Of a DNA stretch of 23,754 nt, positions 12,126-21,043 are shown one piece after another; position 1 is the first letter of the stretch; the number at the start of each line of letters is the position of its first letter. The notes beneath the pieces were generated by a model. It made no database searches. It was not told the origin of the DNA and saw only the letters and a program-made list of their open reading frames with translations. The stretch lies in the IMG/VR virus record IMGVR_UViG_3300023109_000143, positions 1 through 23,754 of that record. One strand, 5' to 3'. This DNA comes from a virus. A program made the position numbers and the translations under genes.

Positions 12126-15100
12126 TTATGCTCCTGTAGCAGAAATTGTTATTTCAATATCGAGATTGTCAACAACATTCCCGTTTTGTGTATTAAATAT
12201 AGTAACATTGCAACTTTCATTTGTCAAATCGCTAGTTCTAGATATAAGGCTGGTATTAGCAGATAGTACTTGAGTAAATACCGTAGGTATTCTAAAAAAT
12301 TCTGCACTGCTATAGTCTACTACTAAGTTTCCTTGAATTTTGTTAGTAGAGCTTACAACTGTTGTAAATTCTTTTTTTATACCCCTGACTTCATAGTTTA
12401 ATTCGTCTATAAAAGTATTTGCTGAGTCTCCATAATCATTTATATCAAACTCCGTTTTAACTTGAAAATACCTAAAACGTCTTAAACCAAAATAGTTTGA
12501 TTGCCAGTTTTCTTCATCATCTCCCTCATCAAACAGAGAAACATTGACATTTCCATGAGGTTTAGAAGAAACATTATCAGAAGCCTCAAAAACATTCGAA
12601 GATGAGAATCTTACATAAACATTCTTAGATACTTCTACATCAGGAGAAAAATCTCTAGTTCCAAAAGCGTCTATAAACTGATTCATATCTACTAATTTAT
12701 AGCTGCTTCCAGACTGAGTTATATTGGAAAGAGCAGTACTATTTGTAGCATTTCCTGTAGGTACAGGTTTTCCATTAGCGTAGTATACAGCACTTAATTC
12801 TATAGCATTAGTATTTATAGCGCCTGCGATAAGAGCATAACTATGTATATTAGAAACGTCATCGGCAGCGTTCATAGAGCCTACAACTTCTTGTCCCGGA
12901 TTTACAACTACAAACACCTTATTATTAGCAGAACCATCAGTTATAGTATTATGAGTATTACTGAAAGAAAAAGAAGATTCTGCATTATTATAGCCTACTA
13001 CTGTTCCTATAGCAAAGTCTGAGTCAAATAAAACATTAGCCTCTGATGTGTGTCCCTCAGCTACTCCTACTATTAAGTCTTGAGATACATCTAAAAACTT
13101 TTCTAATAAAGAAGAATTTACTAGGCTAGAAATAACAATGTTTCCTCGTACTACAGAACCTAAATCTCTAACAGGGCTTATATATACAGAGTTAGCAGAA
13201 GTAATAAGCAAGTCTGTTCTATCTACTCCTTGATATTGACCTTGCGCCCATGAAAAACCATTAGAGGATGCGTTTGCATCTTCTGCTAAACTAGAAGGGG
13301 TATTTACTCCTAACACTACAGAAGTTACAGGGTCTACGTGATAAACAAAACCTCCATTATCTACTTCTGTAGCACCTACAAACACATTATCTCCATAATT
13401 GTAATTACCTACTGAAGAGGATATATTAGTATTAGGAGCTGCTTCATTCCATATAGCTAGAGTATCTGTTTGTGTAGATATTTCTACTTGTAAATTTCTA
13501 GCCAAAGCGTTTAAAGAGTAATTACCACTAGTATCTACAGTTTTTGCTGAGAAAGTATAAGAGCCAGAAACAAATCTATCTAAAGATATTTCTGCTCTAC
13601 TTAGAGGATGAGGTAAAAGCATTACTTTATCCCCTCTTAAGAAAGCATCATTAATACTATTTTGAGAATTAACACTTACTACTGGTTTTAAAGATCTAAT
13701 TTCTGTATGTAAAATATCTAATTCATCTAAATTATTTTGTGAATCAACAGGATATTCAATATCAAAAACTATAGAGTCGTTAGTCTGATTAAGATTAAAA
13801 CTATTTAACGATAAGGGTCTAGCAGATTTACCAGATAAAGTAATTGACTTATATACAGGAATACCAGATATTAATCCGTTTATAGGAAGAATTTTTACTT
13901 GAAGAGAGTAAACATTTCCTGCTTGTCCTAAGTCTAAGTTGTTTATATTAAAATGAATATTACCATCCTCACCAGCTTCATTAGCATCTACTATAAAACT
14001 AGTAAAATTAGTCATGCCGCTGGGATGAGGATCTGATCCTGATAACTGTACTATCTTGTAACTAATATCATAAGTTTTTACATTTCTATTTATGATATGC
14101 GAAAACTGACCTATCACTCTTGACATAATACCTTTAGTTCTATCTCTAAATAAATTTTCAGATAAGACTACTTGGTCTTCAGGTACCTGTCCTAATGGAG
14201 GATAAGATGTAGCTACACTTTGAGTAATAGGAACACTAGATCTATTAAACTCATTTATAGCAGATACCTGAAATACAAATACACCTGCTGTAGCTGGAGT
14301 TTGTATCTTACTATCTACCAAAGTTACAGAGTTAAAGTCATTATAGCTAAAAGGAGCCAGTATATAAATACCATTATTTGCTAGTTCATATCCTTTATCA
14401 TATTTAAGATCGTCATAAGTAATAGTTACTTTATTATTTATACTATCAATAGAAGTAATATCTGCAATTAAGTCTTCTGACGTATTCATTATAGCAGTCT
14501 TACCTACAGAAGAAGCAATATTATCTGTAAGTTTTACCTTAAAAAAGTCCGAAGAAGTTAGAGCAGAGTTATAAGTAGGAGAAGAAGCTATGTAAGATAC
14601 TGAATTTATTGTATTTAATTGTTCGTTATCAACTATAAATATGCTGTCTTTACTTTCAAATGCAGGAGAAGAATAGTTTTCTACTGAAGTAATTATCTGT
14701 AAGTCACTTGAAGCTATATTATGCTCTATATAGCCGTCTCCTGTAGACCAAGAAAACTCAGTGGCTTCTTCTTCAATTAAGCTACCGTTTACAAAAGTGC
14801 TTATTAAGCCTTTAGCAGGGGGCACTACTCCTAGAGGTAAGGATAAAACGCCTGCCTGCTCAGCAACATTATGAGTATTAGACAGTATACTAAGAGCCCC
14901 AGACACAAAAAAAGTATTAGAAGTAGATATTGTAGGCTCTATTATTTGCTGAAGTTCTACATAAAAAGGAGAAGGCAATAAAGCATTTTTAACTACTGCT
15001 GCTACTTCTGCAGTATTATAATCTATAGTTAAGGTATTAGCACTTATATTAAAAGAAGTTATATTAGAGCTTAGTGCTACTAAAGTAGAGTCATGACCTA

Positions 15101-15425
15101 CAGTATTTTCTGTAGCTCCAGCAGTATTAGAGGCTGATTTTATATTTAAATTGTATCTAAGTAGGTTATCTGGTGCTTGACCTTTAAGAGTTACCAACTG
15201 GGTATTATTTCTAGCCTCTAATAAGTGAGAGTCAAAATTATCATCATACATTAAGTGTAAGTTAGACACAGAAAAAGTAATACTAGTATCAATTAATTCA
15301 GTGTTTAAAACTAAAGGTTTTACAGTACCTAAAGATGACTTAGCTCCATTCTTCCCAAATAAGGCTGCAGAAGGTTGACCCACAAAAGGTGTAGTGTTAG
15401 ACACTAATAAATTTAAATTAGCCAT
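12126..15425 (-). CDS. Large tail-tip/fibre protein downstream of J
   Basis: The 1099-aa, Ser/Asn/Thr-rich, beta-strand-dominated protein has no membrane span. A central part (about residues 380-640) looks like fibronectin-type-III-like modules (FVFQVSAINEFNRSSVP; SLQVKILPINGLISG; YTFSAKTVDTSGNYSL), the kind found in the C-terminal part of lambda J. Its ATG overlaps the stop of the J-like gene (TAATG). I infer that the job of a long J protein is split between two genes, with this one carrying the distal, probably receptor-facing part. No catalytic motif is seen. The exact family is unknown to me. Confidence 0.65.
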   Translation of the reverse strand: MANLNLLVSNTTPFVGQPSAALFGKNGAKSSLGTVKPLVLNTELIDTSITFSVSNLHLMYDDNFDSHLLEARNNTQLVTLKGQAPDNLLRYNLNIKSASNTAGATENTVGHDSTLVALSSNITSFNISANTLTIDYNTAEVAAVVKNALLPSPFYVELQQIIEPTISTSNTFFVSGALSILSNTHNVAEQAGVLSLPLGVVPPAKGLISTFVNGSLIEEEATEFSWSTGDGYIEHNIASSDLQIITSVENYSSPAFESKDSIFIVDNEQLNTINSVSYIASSPTYNSALTSSDFFKVKLTDNIASSVGKTAIMNTSEDLIADITSIDSINNKVTITYDDLKYDKGYELANNGIYILAPFSYNDFNSVTLVDSKIQTPATAGVFVFQVSAINEFNRSSVPITQSVATSYPPLGQVPEDQVVLSENLFRDRTKGIMSRVIGQFSHIINRNVKTYDISYKIVQLSGSDPHPSGMTNFTSFIVDANEAGEDGNIHFNINNLDLGQAGNVYSLQVKILPINGLISGIPVYKSITLSGKSARPLSLNSFNLNQTNDSIVFDIEYPVDSQNNLDELDILHTEIRSLKPVVSVNSQNSINDAFLRGDKVMLLPHPLSRAEISLDRFVSGSYTFSAKTVDTSGNYSLNALARNLQVEISTQTDTLAIWNEAAPNTNISSSVGNYNYGDNVFVGATEVDNGGFVYHVDPVTSVVLGVNTPSSLAEDANASSNGFSWAQGQYQGVDRTDLLITSANSVYISPVRDLGSVVRGNIVISSLVNSSLLEKFLDVSQDLIVGVAEGHTSEANVLFDSDFAIGTVVGYNNAESSFSFSNTHNTITDGSANNKVFVVVNPGQEVVGSMNAADDVSNIHSYALIAGAINTNAIELSAVYYANGKPVPTGNATNSTALSNITQSGSSYKLVDMNQFIDAFGTRDFSPDVEVSKNVYVRFSSSNVFEASDNVSSKPHGNVNVSLFDEGDDEENWQSNYFGLRRFRYFQVKTEFDINDYGDSANTFIDELNYEVRGIKKEFTTVVSSTNKIQGNLVVDYSSAEFFRIPTVFTQVLSANTSLISRTSDLTNESCNVTIFNTQNGNVVDNLDIEITISATGA

Positions 15426-17914
15426 TATATAGCCCCCAGTACAGGTACAAAGCTTGAGCTAGGTATAAAAGCTTGAGCTATTTGAATATTAGAACTGCTC
15501 TGTACGTTAAATAAAAAGTTTAAAATTGGATTACCAGCACCTGTATTGGTGTACACAGGGCTAATAGAAAATATAGGAGGGGCAGGTTTTATAAGAGGAT
15601 TAGCTATTGTTTTAATAGGTATAGGCTCAAAGTTTATAATATTTTCACTATCTATATACACTTTTGGTACATATTCACTAGCAGAAATACTAGTTTCTGC
15701 ACCAGAGGGCATAGATATAGAATCTATCCTAAATAATTTTGCAGCGTTAGTAGAGTAGTAGTTATTAGGATCTATTTCTCCAAGGGCCCATAAGTCTTTT
15801 TCTTTAGGAGTATTAAAAGGATCGAAAGTGCTAATTCCTACAAATGTGTTTACTAAAGGATCCCACTTACTTAAAGCTTTAACTTCTATAAAGTCATAAC
15901 CAGATAATGCTCCTTGTACATTACCCGTAGTGGCATAAGAAACTTGAGTATTGCTTATAATATAAAGCTCAGATTTACCGCTTTCTTGGCTATAGTGACG
16001 TAAGGCTAGGGGTTGCGTATTACTTTCAAATACAGTATTAGAAATTGGAGGATAAGAAATATGTTGTAGTTTTACATTTGTTGTAGCGCTACTAGCCGAA
16101 GAATTATCTTGAATAATACCATTATACCCATATATAGAGCCTACTGTCTGAGTTGATAAAGAAACAATAGTCCCAGGGGTTAAATCTGAAGTAGTTACAA
16201 AAGTAGAAAATTCTACTTTTCTTTTTACATATTTTTTAGAAGCTAATATATATTGAGCAAATCTAATAGCTTCACTTCGTCTAGAACAGCCTATTAAATC
16301 TATACTAGCTACTCTTTCCTCTAGCATATCAGAATCAGGGTCGTATATCTTTATTAAGTCTTTATTATAGTTATTAGCCCCGTCATTAAAAGATACTTCT
16401 ACTGCAGTTATATAGTCTTCTGCTCTATTTCCTGAATATTTGATCGCTGTTAAATTAACTTCGTTGAACATTTGCTCTGGAAGGGAGTTAGGATAGTCTA
16501 AAACTAATCCTATCTTATCATTACTAATTTCTAAATAACCTTTGGCAGACGCAACTATTTTATTTATAAGCTCATAAGTTTCTATAGAGTCTGTCACACT
16601 AAGATCACATACTATCCTTCTTTCTTTTATGACTTTAGAAGAGGATAAACCTATTTGATCTTCTAGTATAGACGTAAATTGTCCTCTAGGCTTATGACGT
16701 ATACTACCATCAGCGTATGTTTCAACACCTATAAATTTTCCTGTTTCAGGCTCTACTGCATCAAATATTTGTGAAGCTTTATAAAAGTTATACTTATCTA
16801 TGTAAGACTCGGGTATTCCATATCCATAAGAAGTATTAGTTAATAAATCATATATAATCCATGCAGGATTCTGAGTCCAGTCATATTTAAAAGTACCATC
16901 CCAAATACCTTTATAAACTATAGGATTAGCATCAAAACTAACAATTCCTGGAGAGGACTGAAGTTCGTATCCTGTAGAAGTTATGTCATCAACTTCTACT
17001 TCTCTCCAGTCTACTTCCCCATTAGTTAGTATAGGTTGATCATAATTAGAAGGGACTTTAACTATAAGACCTTTTACTAAACTAGAGTAATTTAGAACAG
17101 CATCTGATCTTAGCCCAGTAGCTTTTAAAGCATAGCCTATACTAGCTGTTCTAGGGTACGAGAAAGGTTCGTGAGATATTTCATTAAAACCTAAAAAAGA
17201 AACTTCAGAACTAATCTCAGAGTCCAAAGTGTCATCTGAACCTTTTAATACTGATACTCTATATCCATTATCACTTTGGTTAGCTGAAGGTATACTTATA
17301 GGTACTTCTAATATAGTATCAAAGGTAATAGTTTCAGTAAAAGAGTGTTGTACTAAAGCAATATAGTTATTTATGTTTGATGTTTCATTTCTATCGTGTA
17401 CTATTATTCTTAAATCTAATCTTTGATTCTGTGGTCCTGTAGTAGAATTATTATTAGTATCTTGTTTGTATAACTCTTCGACAGAAAATTTAAATACTAA
17501 AGTGTCTATAGGATTATCTCCTACAGAAGCAGAAGTCGGAAAAAAGATTACATTAGCTTCAGGTACTCCCGTTACAACACCTTTTATCTGTCCCGACTTA
17601 AGAACCACAGGAGAGGAGAATCTTAAATTATTTGTCACTTCATCGCTGAAAGGAGTGAGTACCTGCTGATTAATACTACCAGTAGTACTTTTGTATTGAA
17701 AAACATAAGGATCTGGCTCATTATTAACAGTTATTAAATCATCAATAAACTTACCATCTACTCTAATATCTTGAACACCGTTTGGATTTATTCTGTATAT
17801 AGGCCCTTCACCAATAGCGACATGACTAAACTGAATATCTGTATTTAGTTTAGTTAACTGCTTTTGAAATGTTTGATTTTGCCCTACAGATAAGGTCAGT
17901 GGTGAAATAGCCAT
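15425..17914 (-). CDS. Tail tip attachment protein J-like (central tail fibre hub)
   Basis: The 829-aa protein has the core motif of lambda gpJ-type proteins at residues 334-366: YKGIWDGTFK, then NPAWIIYDLL and YGYGIP. An N-terminal region with YRINPNGVQDIRVDGK and a hub region follow (AEDYITAVEVSFND; GCSRRSEAIRFAQYIL; LTPGTIVSLS). J trimers close the tail tip and contact the host receptor. Lambda J is about 1130 aa; this one stops after the hub, and the next gene seems to supply the distal part. Both ends overlap neighbouring genes by one base, so translation is probably coupled. Confidence 0.85.
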   Translation of the reverse strand: MAISPLTLSVGQNQTFQKQLTKLNTDIQFSHVAIGEGPIYRINPNGVQDIRVDGKFIDDLITVNNEPDPYVFQYKSTTGSINQQVLTPFSDEVTNNLRFSSPVVLKSGQIKGVVTGVPEANVIFFPTSASVGDNPIDTLVFKFSVEELYKQDTNNNSTTGPQNQRLDLRIIVHDRNETSNINNYIALVQHSFTETITFDTILEVPISIPSANQSDNGYRVSVLKGSDDTLDSEISSEVSFLGFNEISHEPFSYPRTASIGYALKATGLRSDAVLNYSSLVKGLIVKVPSNYDQPILTNGEVDWREVEVDDITSTGYELQSSPGIVSFDANPIVYKGIWDGTFKYDWTQNPAWIIYDLLTNTSYGYGIPESYIDKYNFYKASQIFDAVEPETGKFIGVETYADGSIRHKPRGQFTSILEDQIGLSSSKVIKERRIVCDLSVTDSIETYELINKIVASAKGYLEISNDKIGLVLDYPNSLPEQMFNEVNLTAIKYSGNRAEDYITAVEVSFNDGANNYNKDLIKIYDPDSDMLEERVASIDLIGCSRRSEAIRFAQYILASKKYVKRKVEFSTFVTTSDLTPGTIVSLSTQTVGSIYGYNGIIQDNSSASSATTNVKLQHISYPPISNTVFESNTQPLALRHYSQESGKSELYIISNTQVSYATTGNVQGALSGYDFIEVKALSKWDPLVNTFVGISTFDPFNTPKEKDLWALGEIDPNNYYSTNAAKLFRIDSISMPSGAETSISASEYVPKVYIDSENIINFEPIPIKTIANPLIKPAPPIFSISPVYTNTGAGNPILNFLFNVQSSSNIQIAQAFIPSSSFVPVLGAI

Positions 17915-18531
17915 TAAGGTATTACATCCTTTACTCTAAACACATCAGGATCACATCTATATGTTTTAGTATAATTATTTATTAAAGTACCTGATACTCT
18001 TACAAGACCGTAATGAAGTCCTATAGGCAGTTTTGCATTAGTATTGATTTGTAAGTCCCCGAATACATCATTTTCTGTTCTCATACCTGCTGCGTATACT
18101 TCTTCTGCTCTCCCAAATAAAGATGAGTCTAGTATTCTTTTATCTAATCCTTCGAAGTCAGAAGACTCTGTACTAGCAGTAGATAAACCAAATAAAGGAT
18201 ACATAAAACTAGATTTTATATCACTATATAAATTAGAAAAAGTATAAGAAGGGGCTGCTCCAAAAAATACAGGCGTTAACGATACTTCTAAGTTTTCTTT
18301 AATTATTAATTTAAATTTAGATACGTCTATAATTTTGTTATCTTGAATAAACACTACATCTTGAAATTTAGACTCTGTATTCTTCATAGAGTTTAATAAC
18401 TTCTCAAATTTAGGAAACATATTTTTAAGACCAGAGTATATATCAAAGTAATCTGAAGCATCTAGTATTACATCAGACCTATCATCAAAGAAAGTTCTAA
18501 GAGGCTTATTAATATTTACAGTGATCTTCAT
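17914..18531 (-). CDS. Tail assembly protein I-like
   Basis: The 205-aa protein sits between the K-like peptidase and J, as gpI does in lambda. It opens with the beta-strand MKITVNINKPLRTFF and an early helix (YFDIYSGLKNMFPKFEKLL), which fits the ubiquitin-like N-terminal fold of the family. A later segment reads DLQINTNAKLPIGLHYGLV. I chose the ATG at 18531: AAAAGG lies upstream of it, and the alternative ATG at 18570 has no ribosome site and would overlap the peptidase gene by 62 instead of 23 bases. gpI helps tail-tip assembly in lambda. The call rests mostly on synteny. Confidence 0.65.
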   Translation of the reverse strand: MKITVNINKPLRTFFDDRSDVILDASDYFDIYSGLKNMFPKFEKLLNSMKNTESKFQDVVFIQDNKIIDVSKFKLIIKENLEVSLTPVFFGAAPSYTFSNLYSDIKSSFMYPLFGLSTASTESSDFEGLDKRILDSSLFGRAEEVYAAGMRTENDVFGDLQINTNAKLPIGLHYGLVRVSGTLINNYTKTYRCDPDVFRVKDVIP

Positions 18532-18886
18532 TAAACTTTTCGTACCTTTTAATATTTTTATCTGTGTCATACCAATATATGTAAAAATTTTTATTATTAA
18601 ATAATATAAATTTTATATCTGGATATACGGTTAAAGACATATCTAATTCTGAGGGAGTTTCAAACTTTTCATCTGTATGAGAATGAAAAATACCCCATAT
18701 ATTTTCGTCATACCTATTAACAACAATAGGATCAATTATAAAACTGTGTCTAGGATTATTACTTAAGTTACTGCTGGGTATAAATTCAAAGTCTAAAGTA
18801 ATTATACCACAAGCCTCTAAAGGGTACTGAGACTGAGAATATTTGCCTATTGTATCTAAAAGTAAATTAAACTTTGTTTCTAACAC
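18509..18886 (-). CDS. JAMM-domain tail peptidase (K-like, without NlpC/P60 domain)
   Basis: The 125-aa protein is a Mov34/MPN/PAD-1-type metallopeptidase domain. It has E24 (YPLEACG) and the zinc motif H68-S-H70...S79..D82 (GIFHSHTDEKFETPSELD); the spacer between HSH and S is eight residues, one more than the usual seven. In lambda K this domain is fused to an NlpC/P60 domain; here only the JAMM half is present. It may process a tail protein or cut peptidoglycan crosslinks. The start is GTG at 18886, supported by GGGAGG upstream inside the L-like gene, with which it overlaps by 20 bases. Confidence 0.85.
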   Translation of the reverse strand: MLETKFNLLLDTIGKYSQSQYPLEACGIITLDFEFIPSSNLSNNPRHSFIIDPIVVNRYDENIWGIFHSHTDEKFETPSELDMSLTVYPDIKFILFNNKNFYIYWYDTDKNIKRYEKFNEDHCKY

Positions 18887-20657
18887 CGGGAAACCCTCCC
18901 CAATTTAATAAATTATTTCGTAATTTACAAGCAGATATACTTTTAGAACATTTATCTAAGTTAGGGTCAGAAGTCGCCACATTATTTATAGTGAACATAC
19001 CATTAGCAGTTTTAGGTAGCACACTATTGCTAATTACCCCTGTGCCTCCACTAGGATACTTACACTCTACTCCTTTATATTTCCAAGGGCAAGTGTTTTT
19101 ATAAAATTTTCTTCTTGGCACTTCTTTTAATAAATTAGTTGTTCTACTTCCTAAGTTAAAACTAATAGAAGAATCATTATATGAGTTAAGTTTATTAATT
19201 GTAAACTTTCTTTCTACATAAGCATCAGGATCATAATTGCTATTATTTATTAAAAGTTTATCTCCTATTACAGCGCCAGTAATAGATTGATCTAATTTTA
19301 TATAGTTATTACTATAAACATTTGTAATAGTGGCAGTACTAGTACTTACATTACTATTTACGGTGTCTCCTACTCTATAGGGGGCTGTAGATTCTAAGCG
19401 TATAGAATCTCCAGATACTCCACTTATGATAGAAAACTCAGGCCAATACTCTAGTGAAGATGCATAATAGCTTCTTACTTCTACTACCGCCCCTAATAAG
19501 TCTCTACTATCCGGCATCAAAGAAACCCATTCTTCTCCTAAAGAGCTAGTAGTACTATAATCATAAGGTTGATTTTGTCCTCTAGAATCTGCTATATCTG
19601 AGTCATAAGAAGGGTTAGAAAGTACAGTTCTTGGATCAATGTTAGTTAGTACCTCACCGTTAACAGTACTAGATATTGCAGAAGTATTATTGTACCCTAC
19701 TAGGAAAGGATCTTCTACTAAGGTGGGTAGAGCTAAATCAATACTACTTATTTCTAAGTCTATCTCTCCTATAGATCCATCAGAGCTAATAGAGATTCCA
19801 GGATAGTTAATAGGAAAAGATACGTAGTTATTACTTTGATGAGTTATTGTATAGTCCTCAATAGAGAAGTCTTCTCCTATTATTTCTGCATATCTAATAG
19901 GGAAACCGTAAGGCCAAGGCCTTCCTGCGCCTTCTCCTGTAGGATTGCCCTTATCATTAGCAGGATACCACTCTCCTGGATAGTAGATAGAGTATAATCT
20001 TACAATAGGTTCTTCTTCAAAAGCATTTCTATTTAACACAAAGTTAGAAGGATATATAGTAGTTATAGTACTAGATCCTGTTTGTATTTGAGTAGTAGGA
20101 GTATTAGATCCTAAAAAAGACAAAGAATCTTTATCTCCCGTAGATATTTTCAGAGTTAAACTAGTAGTACCCGTAGTAGGAAAATTAGCACTAGTTACTA
20201 TAGCCCTATCATTAGCTGCTGGAAAGGTTACTATTTCTATATCTTTAAAATCTACTCCTACACCATCTAAAACTGTACTAGGCCATACATATTTTTCAGA
20301 TTCTATAAATACATTATCAGCATATATTTCAATTTCTGCTTTATGTGAGGGAACATGCGGTAGAGCAAAAGTGTTACTTGTGCCATTTATAGAGTATGAG
20401 TTACTATCTATTACTATAGGAGTAGAAGTAAAAGATTGTTGGTAGGTAGCAGATGTATTTACTGTTACATTGGAAATTATATTTTCTGAAGAAATAAAGT
20501 AGTGTTTAGAATTGGCTACTTTTACTTTTAGATTACTACTATCCTTAGCTATTACTTGACCAAAAGCATTAGAAGAAACTCCTAGCACAGAATTTCCTAC
20601 AGAGAAGCTACTTGTATCAGCTAGTTTAAGTATAAAATCATAAGAACGAGAAGACAT
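18867..20657 (-). CDS. Minor tail protein L-like, with Fe-S-type cysteine motif and long N-terminal region
   Basis: The C-terminal part of this 596-aa protein matches the lambda L family: TCPWKYKGVECKY (C523, C532), then DKCSKSISACKLRNN (C570, C577) and NWGGFPGV. These four cysteines correspond to those that hold an iron-sulfur cluster in lambda gpL. Lambda L is about 230 aa, so this version has more than 300 extra residues, mostly beta-rich Ser/Thr/Asn sequence with no domain I recognise. The ATG overlaps the stop of the M-like gene (TAATG). The protein would sit at the tail tip below the tape measure. Confidence 0.83.
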   Translation of the reverse strand: MSSRSYDFILKLADTSSFSVGNSVLGVSSNAFGQVIAKDSSNLKVKVANSKHYFISSENIISNVTVNTSATYQQSFTSTPIVIDSNSYSINGTSNTFALPHVPSHKAEIEIYADNVFIESEKYVWPSTVLDGVGVDFKDIEIVTFPAANDRAIVTSANFPTTGTTSLTLKISTGDKDSLSFLGSNTPTTQIQTGSSTITTIYPSNFVLNRNAFEEEPIVRLYSIYYPGEWYPANDKGNPTGEGAGRPWPYGFPIRYAEIIGEDFSIEDYTITHQSNNYVSFPINYPGISISSDGSIGEIDLEISSIDLALPTLVEDPFLVGYNNTSAISSTVNGEVLTNIDPRTVLSNPSYDSDIADSRGQNQPYDYSTTSSLGEEWVSLMPDSRDLLGAVVEVRSYYASSLEYWPEFSIISGVSGDSIRLESTAPYRVGDTVNSNVSTSTATITNVYSNNYIKLDQSITGAVIGDKLLINNSNYDPDAYVERKFTINKLNSYNDSSISFNLGSRTTNLLKEVPRRKFYKNTCPWKYKGVECKYPSGGTGVISNSVLPKTANGMFTINNVATSDPNLDKCSKSISACKLRNNLLNWGGFPGVRNKV

Positions 20658-21037
20658 TAAGCCACCTCGGTTAATATTAGAGATATATTAAATATATCAG
20701 TATTATCGCCAGAAATTACATGATTTATGTCTAAAGATTCAGAGAACTTAACATTAGCAGTTCCTGATAATCCAAAATGAGCTAAGTCTAATTTAAAAGT
20801 CTCAAAGTCTCCACCCCTGTCTAAGTAAAAATTTTCAATACTAATTTTTCTAGCTTCGCTTATATTCGTATAGCTAAAAGTAAATTTTCTTAGTACTTTT
20901 CTAGATAATCTTTTTCTTTTTTCATATCCTAAAACAGAGCTAAAAGACGTATTATTAGGGGCTCTAGCAATGCTATAGCCCCTATCTGGTTTTCTATCGT
21001 TCATTGACGCATCATCTGGATATATGTATGTTGCCAT
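20657..21037 (-). CDS. Minor tail protein M-like (distal tail)
   Basis: The 126-aa protein lies between the tape measure gene and the L-like gene, the place of gpM in lambda. It includes the segment RGGDFETFKLDLAHFG followed by a beta-rich end (NVKFSESLDINHVISGD), compatible with a small tail-tube-end protein. AGAGGG precedes its ATG, six bases after the tape measure stop. The call rests on synteny and general fold features. Confidence 0.65.
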   Translation of the reverse strand: MATYIYPDDASMNDRKPDRGYSIARAPNNTSFSSVLGYEKRKRLSRKVLRKFTFSYTNISEARKISIENFYLDRGGDFETFKLDLAHFGLSGTANVKFSESLDINHVISGDNTDIFNISLILTEVA

Positions 21038-21043
21038 GTCCCT

